Shown here piece by piece: positions 55,417 through 63,159 of a stretch of DNA of 64,000 bases. The stretch is from Legionella longbeachae (GTDB lineage: Bacteria > Pseudomonadota > Gammaproteobacteria > Legionellales > Legionellaceae). The stretch covers positions 1 to 64,000 of the forward strand of contig NZ_RXNW01000019.1 in the NCBI RefSeq assembly GCF_004283175.1, given 5' to 3'. A program made the translations under genes and the position numbers. How positions within the stretch are numbered: position 1 is the first letter of the stretch; each line of letters begins with the position of its first letter. A model generated the notes under the pieces. The model searched no databases, was not told where the DNA came from, and saw only the letters and a program-made list of their open reading frames with translations.

Positions 55417-56181
55417 ATGAGTTATCAATTTACTTTGAGTTTACTTGCAGGAATATTTATTGGTGGAGCATCAGGTTATTTAGGCTCTTTGATGCTCAGT
55501 AAAAGAATGGCACTTGTTGCTGGTCCTTTGGGGCATTTGACTTTGCCAGGAATCGCTTTGGCGTTAGTTTATGGCTTTAGTATCGCATTAGGTGCGTTTC
55601 CTTTTGTCCTGCTGGGTATTATTTTTATTTGGCTTTTGGAACTTAAAACAAAGTTGCCAATGGAAGCTTTGACGGCCGTTGTTTTTGCATCTGGAGTTGC
55701 CATAGCTTTTTTGTTTTTGTCAATAGAGCAAGCAGAAACTGCATTAGTTGGGGGCATTGAGCAGGTCACCCTTTTAGAGACCATCATATCAATGATTGTT
55801 TCGATTTTTATTTTATTGATTATTAAATTTATATATCCAAAGATGGTTTTGATCAATATTTCCGAAGACTTGGCTAAGTCAGAAGGTATTAATGTTAAAT
55901 TTTACAACCTCATTTATTTAATGATGATCGCGGTGATAGTAGCTATGGGGGTGCAGCTGGTTGGGGGATTACTTACTGCTGCTTTAGTTTCCATTCCTTC
56001 AGCTGCGGCTAAAAATTTATCCCAGAATCTAGCACAATATCGTCTTCTTTCAATCATCCTTGGAGTCATTTCTTCTTGTGTTGGAATTGTATTATTTCAA
56101 TTAACTGGATTTCCCTCTGGTCCTTTAATTATTTTAATAAGCACATTAATTTTTTTAGCCTCGGTTGTTTTTAAGAGATGA
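55417..56181 (+). CDS. znuB: Metal ABC transporter permease, ZnuB-like
   Basis: A 254-residue protein with seven or eight membrane helices, matching the ABC-3 family. It has GYLGSLMLSKRMALVAGPLGH near the start and QLVGGLLTAALVSIPSAAAKNL, the cytoplasmic loop motif, at about 185-206. It is paired with ZnuC-like ATPase and would carry Zn2+ or Mn2+ inward. The stop at 56181 lies a few bases from the truncated PEBP remnant on the opposite strand, so the operon end has been rearranged. Confidence 0.86.
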   Translation: MSYQFTLSLLAGIFIGGASGYLGSLMLSKRMALVAGPLGHLTLPGIALALVYGFSIALGAFPFVLLGIIFIWLLELKTKLPMEALTAVVFASGVAIAFLFLSIEQAETALVGGIEQVTLLETIISMIVSIFILLIIKFIYPKMVLINISEDLAKSEGINVKFYNLIYLMMIAVIVAMGVQLVGGLLTAALVSIPSAAAKNLSQNLAQYRLLSIILGVISSCVGIVLFQLTGFPSGPLIILISTLIFLASVVFKR

Positions 56182-56375
56182 ACTAGCGCTACACTAATAA
56201 TATCTCTTGCCCCCATTGGTGCATCAGGGTCATCCATAATCAAAACGAATGATTGTGTATGCGGCGGTGGATTGTGCCAAATAAGGGGGGGCGGTTTGTC
56301 ATCTCCCTCACAAGTATATTCTAAAGGAATCAAAGCATTGTGCTCAAATGCTGGGCTTTCTAGTGAGAAACTCAA
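56097..56375 (-). pseudogene. PEBP (YbhB/YbcL) family protein, truncated
   Basis: The first 57 codons, from ATG 56375, are a standard PEBP start: SPAFEHNALIPLEYTCEGDD, then PPLIWHNPP and VLIMDDPDAPMGA. After Met-Gly-Ala the match stops at about 56205, and the remaining frame runs antisense through the end of the permease gene. The ligand-site half is missing, so the protein cannot fold normally. AAGGAG (minus strand) lies before the ATG. Confidence 0.7.
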
Positions 56376-56461
56376 AATAATCTCCTTATATTTGTGTTTT
56401 TCCCTGTCTTTTTTTCCTTAATTTGCCATAAATTAAGAAAAGTAACTCATTTAAGCATAGC

Positions 56462-57208
56462 ATGATCACAATACAGTTGCGTTTTTATGAGGAGTTAAAT
56501 GATTTTCTACCCATGGAAAGGCGACAAAAGCGTTTTTCCCATACTCTGAAACAACAAACAAGTATAAAAGACGTTATAGAGTCACTTGGAGTTCCACACA
56601 CTGAAATCGATTTGATTTTGGTCAATGGTAATTCTGTTGCTTTTAATTACTTAATCCAAGATCAAGATAACATTTCTGTATATCCTATGTTTGAGAGTTT
56701 GGATATAAAAGAACCCACGCGTCTTCGTCCAAAACCATTACGAGCAACTCGTTTTATTCTTGATGTTCATCTGGGAAAGCTAGCTAAGTATCTGCGTTTA
56801 CTGGGATTTGATACTGTTTATGAAACAAATTTATCAGATGAAGCCATTGTGAAGCGCTGCCAAAAAGAACCGCGCATTGTACTAACCCGCGATATAGGTT
56901 TGTTGAAAAACAAATGTATTACACATGCTCATTGGATGCGTCAGATAGAACTTAATCAGCAAGTAAAAGAAGTAATAAGGCGATTTGACTTATCGAAATA
57001 ATGCCATCCATTTACTCGCTGCCTGGTTTGTAATGGATTACTCAAAAAAGTAGCGAAAAATCACATTATGAATGAGATACCATTATTAACAAAAGAATTT
57101 TATAAAGAATTTAAGCAATGCCAAACCTGCAGAAAAATTTATTGGAAAGGGAATCATTTCAATAAATTAAAAAAATGGATCGCAAAAATGCTCCATGAAA
57201 ATCCCTAA
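56462..57208 (+). pseudogene. Mut7-C RNase/MoaD-like protein, split by an in-frame stop
   Basis: The N-terminal MoaD-like ubiquitin fold (1-80) is followed by the Mut7-C PIN-like RNase domain (RATRFILDVHLGKLAKYLRL, about 92-111; IVLTRDIGLLKNK, about 139-151). A TAA at 56999-57001 ends translation at 179 residues. The same frame then continues with HPFTRCLVCNG and KQCQTCRKIYWKG, a four-Cys zinc ribbon, to a stop at 57206-57208 (248 codons, the normal family length). So a single nonsense codon separates the zinc ribbon. The 179-residue product may still be made, and stop-codon readthrough or a sequencing error cannot be excluded. Confidence 0.8.
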
Positions 57209-57367
57209 TTATCCAGTGTAAATTGAAATTAGAAGATTAATCCATGGGATAGTCAAAACCTACACTAATAGGTATGGCGCCGTTAAAGAGATTACGCTGA
57301 GGTACTCTCATAGTAAAAAGGCGTATATGCTTAATATAGGATGATTATTTGAAGGGCGATTTCAATA

Positions 57368-57580
57368 ATGAGCATAGAGAAGAAGCATCAAATAATTGAG
57401 CAACACTTACTTGATATTGTGCATAAATTCTTAATGGATCTTGATGCCCAGCGTGCTTTGCAAAAAATATCATTAAATGCTTCCCTAGAGAGTGATTTAG
57501 GTATAGATAGTATCGGTAAAGTGGAACTTTTTAGTCGTATAGAAAAAAATTTTCAATTCATTTGCCTGAGCGTGCTCTAA
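57368..57580 (+). CDS. Acyl carrier protein domain, N-terminal part (frame ends in A run)
   Basis: The front of a carrier protein: a helix 1 region, then SDLGIDSIGKVELFSRI with the phosphopantetheine Ser in GIDSIG. At the run of seven A's (57543-57549) the zero frame drifts into ICLSVL and stops. Read one base back, the sequence continues as FSIHLPERALTELDSLHDLVKMI, the missing end of the carrier domain, and on through the ligase. The zero frame is A-AAA-AAT at 57544-57550, a plausible -1 slippery heptamer. It is probably one gene with the next entry, either slipping, frame-shifted by a lost A, or misread. Confidence 0.75.
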   Translation: MSIEKKHQIIEQHLLDIVHKFLMDLDAQRALQKISLNASLESDLGIDSIGKVELFSRIEKNFQFICLSVL

Positions 57581-60177
57581 CGGAGCTTGATTCTTTACAT
57601 GATTTGGTCAAAATGATTGCAGAAATATCTGGCGAACAACCAAAAAGAAAAATTCAAAAATACGCACCATCAATTAATGCCACCAACATTGATCTTGGCA
57701 AATCAAAAACAATAATCGATGTATTATTGGCTTATGCAGGAAAAGAAGAAAAACGCCCTCATTTATATCTGCAAAATGAACAAGGTGAAGAACAAATTAT
57801 TTCATATGGGCAGTTATGGGATGAGGCTAGAAATATCGCTCGCGGATTGCATAAGAAGGGAATAAAACAGGGCGACACAGTGGCAATTATGCTCCCCACA
57901 GGAGAAGAGTTTTTTTACGCTTTTTCGGGAATTTTATTAGTAGGTGCTACGCCTGTTCCTATTTATCCTCCATTTCGGCCCGATCGTATCGAAGAATATG
58001 CAGAACGCGAAGCTAAAATTTTACATAATGCTCAAGCCCGAATGTTAATTACTTTTGTAAAAGCGGGAGCACTAAGCCATATATTAGGTGCTTTTGTACC
58101 CAGTTTAAAAGAGATCACTACCATAAAGGAGCTTAGAGCATTAACAGGCTTTTTGCCTGAGATTGAGTTAGAACCAGAAGACCCTATTTTAATTCAATAC
58201 ACATCGGGTAGCACAGGTGATCCCAAAGGAGTTTTTTTAACTCAGCAAAATATGCTTGCCAATATACGCGCAATTGGTAAGGCAATACCTGTTCAACCTA
58301 CCGATGTGGGCGTGAGCTGGTTACCACTTTATCATGATATGGGGCTTATGAATTGGCTCGGAGCAATGTATTTTGGTATCCCCATGGTTATCTTATCTCC
58401 ACTTACCTTCTTAACGAGGCCGGAGCAATGGCTATGGTCCATTCATTATCATCGCGCTACATTATCAGGAGCCCCAAATTTTGCTTATGAATTGTGCATC
58501 AAAAAAATTAATAAAGAAGATATTGAGGGATTGGATTTAAGTTCCTGGCGATTTGCATTCAATGGTGCCGAAGCTGTAAATCCAAAAACATTAGAACTTT
58601 TTGCGAAAAAATTTTCATCTTATGGGTTTGATAAAGAATCATTTGCTCCAGTTTATGGATTAGCAGAAGCAACTGTTGGGCTCACTTTTCCTCCAGAAAG
58701 ACGAAAACCACGAATAGACCAAATCCAAAGAGACGCTTTAGAAAAAGCTAATAAAGCGCTCACCACATCAAATAATAAAGATATTATTCAATTCGTCAGT
58801 TGTGGTGTACCTATATCGAATCACCAAATTCGAGTTGTTGATGAATATGGAAAAGAAGCAGCAGAACGATTTGTCGGAATGATTCAATTTAAAGGTCCTT
58901 CGGCAATGCAAGGTTATTTCAACAATCCTAAAGAGACAAAAAAAATTTTCCATGAAGGATGGTGGGATACAAATGATTTAGGTTACGTGGCGGATAATGA
59001 ATTATTCATTACTGGTAGAAAAAAAGACATGATTATCAAGGCTGGCCGTAATCTTTATCCGGAAGAAATAGAAGAAATAGTCAGTCAAATACCACGTGTA
59101 CGAAAAGGATGTATTATTGCATTTGGAGTCAATGATCCTATTCTTGGTACAGAAAAATTAATTGTGGTTGCTGAATCTTATGAACTTGAAAAAGAAAATC
59201 AAGAGGCTATGCGGGCAGCAATTAATGAAAAAATGATGGATGCATTAGGTATTTCTCCCGATGTTGTTCTTTTTGTGCTACCTAAAACTGTTCCCAAAAC
59301 ATCAAGTGGGAAACTGCGTCGCTCTGCATGCAAGCAAGCATATATAGAAGGCAGGCTCATAAAAAGTAAAAGATCGACAACCTTGCAAGTTGTGAAATTA
59401 TTATTGAAGGGAGCTTCAAGGAAAATTTATGATGGGATTATTTTAGTAGGTAAATTCATCTATACACTCTATGTTGCTATTATTTTATTTTTGCTTGTTG
59501 TCCCTGGTTGGCTTTGTGTTTTGTTTTTGCCTAAAGAAGCGGCTACCAAAATAATTCCCCTTGGCGCACGTTGTATTTTCAAATTAGGAATGTGCCCGGT
59601 TCGTTTTGAAAATGAAGGCAACCTAAATAGTAAAACACATGTCATTTTTGTCGCCAATCATGCAAGCTATACGGATGCCCTGTTATTACTTGCTTATCTA
59701 CCACAAGGTTCTTTATTTACCGTTAAAAAAGAATTACTAAAGGTACCCATAGTTCGAACTTTTATTAAACGATTAGGTTACTTAGTCATTGATCGCCAGG
59801 ATGTTGCAAAAAGTATTGAAAATAAAAATCAGATTGCGCAGGCAATTGCAAAGAAAAGTTCAGTGATTATTTTTCCCGAAGGAACCTTTACTTATGCAAC
59901 AGGATTACGTCCTTTTAAATTAGGTGCTTTTACTCTTGCTGTGGAAACACAAGCAGCATTATGTCCTGTAGCACTATCGGGTACTCGTTCATTATTACGC
60001 GATGGAAGTTATTTACTCAAGCCTGGATCAATCAAACTAACCATCGGAAAACCCATTTATCCACATGAAAAAAGTTGGGATGAAATGATTAGACTTCGCA
60101 ATTTAGTTCGACTGGAAATAGCGAAAAAATGTGATGAACCCATCCTTGATTTAGTTATTGCCGGGCTTGAAACTTAG
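57562..60177 (+). CDS. Fatty acyl-AMP ligase fused to PlsC acyltransferase
   Basis: An 871-residue frame from TTG 57562. If joined to the preceding carrier domain the protein has about 936 residues. It has a FAAL-type adenylation domain (about 40-600): IQYTSGSTGDPKG (210-222), VSWLPLYHDMGLM (a FAAL hallmark), VYGLAEATVGL, LFITGRKKDMIIKAGRN and the catalytic Lys in PKTSSGKLRRS. A membrane helix at about 632-656 (YVAIILFLLVVPGWLCVLF) precedes a PlsC domain with NHASYTDA (the HX4D motif, about 699-704), FPEGTFTYATG (about 770) and the final substrate motif. It would activate a fatty acid, load the fused carrier, and transfer the acyl group to an acceptor such as lysophospholipid. The gene has no operon partner. 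Confidence 0.9.
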   Translation: MPERALTELDSLHDLVKMIAEISGEQPKRKIQKYAPSINATNIDLGKSKTIIDVLLAYAGKEEKRPHLYLQNEQGEEQIISYGQLWDEARNIARGLHKKGIKQGDTVAIMLPTGEEFFYAFSGILLVGATPVPIYPPFRPDRIEEYAEREAKILHNAQARMLITFVKAGALSHILGAFVPSLKEITTIKELRALTGFLPEIELEPEDPILIQYTSGSTGDPKGVFLTQQNMLANIRAIGKAIPVQPTDVGVSWLPLYHDMGLMNWLGAMYFGIPMVILSPLTFLTRPEQWLWSIHYHRATLSGAPNFAYELCIKKINKEDIEGLDLSSWRFAFNGAEAVNPKTLELFAKKFSSYGFDKESFAPVYGLAEATVGLTFPPERRKPRIDQIQRDALEKANKALTTSNNKDIIQFVSCGVPISNHQIRVVDEYGKEAAERFVGMIQFKGPSAMQGYFNNPKETKKIFHEGWWDTNDLGYVADNELFITGRKKDMIIKAGRNLYPEEIEEIVSQIPRVRKGCIIAFGVNDPILGTEKLIVVAESYELEKENQEAMRAAINEKMMDALGISPDVVLFVLPKTVPKTSSGKLRRSACKQAYIEGRLIKSKRSTTLQVVKLLLKGASRKIYDGIILVGKFIYTLYVAIILFLLVVPGWLCVLFLPKEAATKIIPLGARCIFKLGMCPVRFENEGNLNSKTHVIFVANHASYTDALLLLAYLPQGSLFTVKKELLKVPIVRTFIKRLGYLVIDRQDVAKSIENKNQIAQAIAKKSSVIIFPEGTFTYATGLRPFKLGAFTLAVETQAALCPVALSGTRSLLRDGSYLLKPGSIKLTIGKPIYPHEKSWDEMIRLRNLVRLEIAKKCDEPILDLVIAGLET

Positions 60178-60334
60178 CTTGAATATACTATTTAGGCGCG
60201 AGAACTTGTATTGATAAAGCCCTAATATTTATTGATCAATTATCAGAAGTTTAGATAAGATTGGTTTGTTGTAAAATTTTACAAAATGAAATAATTTTTG
60301 TTTTCAATTTAATAAACGTGTAAAGGTCATTCAC

Positions 60335-60862
60335 ATGTTAGAGAAAAAAGAAAGTATGCTACAACCAATTGAATCCGAGTTAGTTAATAGAGTCAGAGAT
60401 AAATTCATCAATGCTTTTAAGCCGCGGTCAGTAAATCCTTCTGATTTCCATGCAAATATCGCTTGTTTAAAAAATTTGGCTCAGGCTTGTTATGCTATGT
60501 CCACGGTTTTGTCACCTTATACGGAAAAACAACGAGATACTGAACATGGATTTATAAATGTATTTTTTAAGGATAATACCAGAGAGGAATTGTTAAAAGA
60601 GCGGGGAATTGCTGATGCTGCAAAAAGACAAATGATGGAAGGAGTAGATCCTATAATTAGAGCAGAAATGGCAAAAGAACCAAGAATTATAGGCCTCAAT
60701 TACTATGAGATTGGCAGATTTTATCAAATTACGTTCTCAGATAATTATAAGCTTTGTTTATACAATCTTGAGCCTGGCACTTTAGCCGAAGCTAAAGAGA
60801 TTTTCCTTGAAAAAATGGAAGCATTAACAGCTGCAAATTCTAATACATCCCTGTTGAAATAA
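60335..60862 (+). CDS. Unknown protein
   Basis: A 175-residue soluble protein after AAAGG at the right distance from ATG. It has no signal peptide or membrane segment. It is rich in charged helices (VNRVRDKFINAFKPRS, AKRQMMEGVDPIIRAEMAK). The pattern GLNYYEIGRFYQITFSDNYK suggests a strand pair near the middle of the C-terminal half. I recognise no family. An in-frame ATG at 60356 is an alternative start. It could be another candidate effector, but nothing shows it. Confidence 0.55.
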   Translation: MLEKKESMLQPIESELVNRVRDKFINAFKPRSVNPSDFHANIACLKNLAQACYAMSTVLSPYTEKQRDTEHGFINVFFKDNTREELLKERGIADAAKRQMMEGVDPIIRAEMAKEPRIIGLNYYEIGRFYQITFSDNYKLCLYNLEPGTLAEAKEIFLEKMEALTAANSNTSLLK

Positions 60863-61276
60863 TAAGTAATGGGAGGGCATTAATGCCAATAATAACAAGG
60901 GAAATGAGGAAAATGGGCAATTTGTAAGTGCCAGTAATATCATGTGGAGTTGTAGTGTAAGCATATGATTCATTAGACACACTGCACCAATAAATATCAT
61001 AGCCAATCAGGTAATATCGAATATAAGCTCGTACAAAATGGAATGAGAGTAAATTTCTTTAATCATTTAAATAAATAAGACAGAAGAGGCAAGGGGTGCA
61101 TCCTTGCCATTACTGTGCTAGGCCCGAACAAATGAGGGTCAGAACTTGCCTTTTGTTTTAAGGTGATGAAAAGCAAAAGGCAGGTTCTGGTCTCAGGTAT
61201 TTGCGAGAAAAAGGAAAAGAGAGGTATCATTGATTGGAATATGGAATTCTCACCTATAAAACGGGGGAAATATATA
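60863..61276. other. Intergenic region with a long inverted repeat
   Basis: About 410 bases with no supported gene. It contains GGCATTAATGCC (about 60873), a perfect palindrome, and the long inverted repeat at 61138-61192, reported separately. GGGGGAA at about 61262-61268 is the ribosome site of the exporter gene. Confidence 0.4.
61138..61192. repeat. Long imperfect inverted repeat upstream of the exporter
   Basis: GTCAGAACTTGCCTTTTG (61138-61155) pairs with CAAAAGGCAGGTTCTGGTC (61174-61192) with about two mismatches and an 18-base loop. It is longer than a usual terminator stem and has no T run. Confidence 0.7.
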
Positions 61277-62512
61277 ATGGAGCGAATTTTGAATAAGCAC
61301 TTAACACTTTTAACTATCGTTAGCTCCTCAATCATTACACTTTTTGCATCCGATATATTTTTACCAAGCCTCCCTAACATCGCTGAATACTTTGCTGTTA
61401 CGAACTCCAAAGCACAGCTTTCCATTTCTTTTTTTCTTGGAGGACAAGTTTTAACAACCTTGTTTTGGGGATTTTTCTCAGACAGACTGGGACGTCAGAA
61501 AGCATTTCAATTGGGTATGGGAATATTTTTAATAGGTACCATAATCTGTATTGACTCAACTACTATAACTATTTTTTTAATCGGTCGATTAATTCAGGGA
61601 ATAGGAGGAGTTGCGGTTCCCGTTATTGGTTGGGCCATAATACAAGATTTATATCCCAAAGATAAAAGTGCGGGAATTATGTCTTGGATAGGGAGTATTA
61701 TTGCTTTAGCTCCTATGACAGCTCCAGCTCTCGGGGGGCAACTTGATAAATTATGGGGCTGGAAAGCAGATTTCTATTTCATTTTTATACTCACAACTTT
61801 AATTTTGATTTGCCAGTTCATTCAATCTAAAGAAAAATCTGAGGCTAAAAAATCAACCCTGAATTTTGTTAATACGTACACACCAATTATTAAGGATAAA
61901 ATATTTCTTTCATATATTGCCATGTTTGCGTTGCTTGCTTGTGGCCAATGGTGTTTTTTAACAATTGCTCCTATTTTGTATAAAAATACTTTGAATTTAT
62001 CTAGTGATAAAATTGGTTATTTAATGTCGTTTAGCGCTCTATTTTTTATCTTCGGAACAACTATTGCAAATCGATTAATAAAAACAACTGGAATAGACTT
62101 TCTATTAAGTTTAGGAGCAAAATTATCCTTTGCCGCTAGCCTGGTGTTACTTTTTTTCCATGTAACAAACTTATTGAATGCCTTACTTATTTCAGTCACT
62201 TTTGGAATGTATCTGTTTGGCGCAGCGCTGTTGTGGGGAAGCTCTTCATCAAGAGCTTTGCAATGTTATGAAACTAACAGGGGCTCTGCATCGGCCATTA
62301 GAAGTTTACTCATGATGGCGCTGTTCACCCTGGGTAGCTATTTGGGAGCTCTTATCAATAACAATAACTTGCTGCAAATAGCCGCTTTAATGAGCATTTT
62401 CTCCTTGCTATCCATAAGGATATACCATTCAAGAGCTTTAAGCACTCACAGAAGCCAATTAAATCTCCAATCTAATCGATCAAGAAGCCTTATAGAGCTT
62501 AGTAAAAGTTAA
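61277..62512 (+). CDS. MFS drug exporter, Bcr/CflA-like
   Basis: A 411-residue transporter with 12 predicted helices. ATG 61277 is chosen because GGGGGAA lies eight bases upstream and the protein then starts MERILNKHLTLLTIVSS, a normal Bcr/CflA front. The upstream extension to 61163 covers part of the inverted repeat and is hydrophilic. Helix 1 has SDIFLPSLPNIAEYF, with the conserved Asp, and loop 2-3 has FFSDRLGRQKAF. LIQGIGGVAVPVIGWAIIQD is the antiporter motif C region in helices 4-5. It probably exports drugs or metabolites with proton exchange. It is flanked by two long inverted repeats. Confidence 0.88.
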   Translation: MERILNKHLTLLTIVSSSIITLFASDIFLPSLPNIAEYFAVTNSKAQLSISFFLGGQVLTTLFWGFFSDRLGRQKAFQLGMGIFLIGTIICIDSTTITIFLIGRLIQGIGGVAVPVIGWAIIQDLYPKDKSAGIMSWIGSIIALAPMTAPALGGQLDKLWGWKADFYFIFILTTLILICQFIQSKEKSEAKKSTLNFVNTYTPIIKDKIFLSYIAMFALLACGQWCFLTIAPILYKNTLNLSSDKIGYLMSFSALFFIFGTTIANRLIKTTGIDFLLSLGAKLSFAASLVLLFFHVTNLLNALLISVTFGMYLFGAALLWGSSSSRALQCYETNRGSASAIRSLLMMALFTLGSYLGALINNNNLLQIAALMSIFSLLSIRIYHSRALSTHRSQLNLQSNRSRSLIELSKS

Positions 62513-63159
62513 GTTCTATTTTTGTTAAAATAATAGCCATTCAACGTCGTACTTATGGATTTCAAAATTTTGAAAATTACCGGTTAAGCATTTGGAGGGC
62601 CAGGCCTTGAATTGTGAATTATCGAATTTAAATTCAAAATTCAAGGCCTGACTCCGGGCGTCCTGTTTTATTAATAAGAACGGACCTTTTCAGCATGATT
62701 CATCACTAAAGAAATACAGCAGCCAATCTCATGGCGCAATCGACATGCCATGGTTGAATCAAGCGGTTGCCAACCGGCAAACAATCGGCCAATTGATTAC
62801 CGACACCATGCAAACCGTGTTGATGCAGCAGGACTGGCCAGTCAATTTGGCCTTGCAGGATGGTAACAAGACGAATCTTTCCATGCTGCTAAGACTTGTC
62901 CCTTTAATTACTTTGTTGTCTGCAATAAATAGGTTTTTAATGAGCAAGGATCCCCAGGCTAACCTTCCTTGGCAATTTATGAAATTGAATAAAGAAGTCT
63001 CCAAACGACAGTTTATTTAAACTCTTATTGCTAGACTCAAGTATTTTAAGTGGCATGTTCTTTACCTAATTATTCAACTAAACTATATTTTCAATCAATT
63101 GGTTGCCACTAACATTTACAAAAACTTGCTGTAAATAACGATAGATAGAGGAATTAAAT
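62513..63159. other. Region with inverted repeat and GC-richer orphan sequence
   Basis: Besides the inverted repeat at 62601-62650, a stretch of about 190 bases (62690-62880) is notably richer in G and C than its surroundings. It has one open plus frame (62745-63020, MPWLNQAVANRQTIGQLI then TDTMQTVLMQQDW) of unknown nature. The second half of that frame loses the composition. I treat it as a possible foreign remnant, not a gene. Confidence 0.4.
62601..62650. repeat. Long inverted repeat downstream of the exporter
   Basis: CAGGCCTTGAATTGTGAATT (62601-62620) pairs with AATTCAAAATTCAAGGCCTG (62631-62650) with one mismatch and a 10-base loop. It starts 88 bases after the exporter stop. It has no T run, so a REP-like or MITE-like element is as likely as a terminator. 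Confidence 0.75.
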
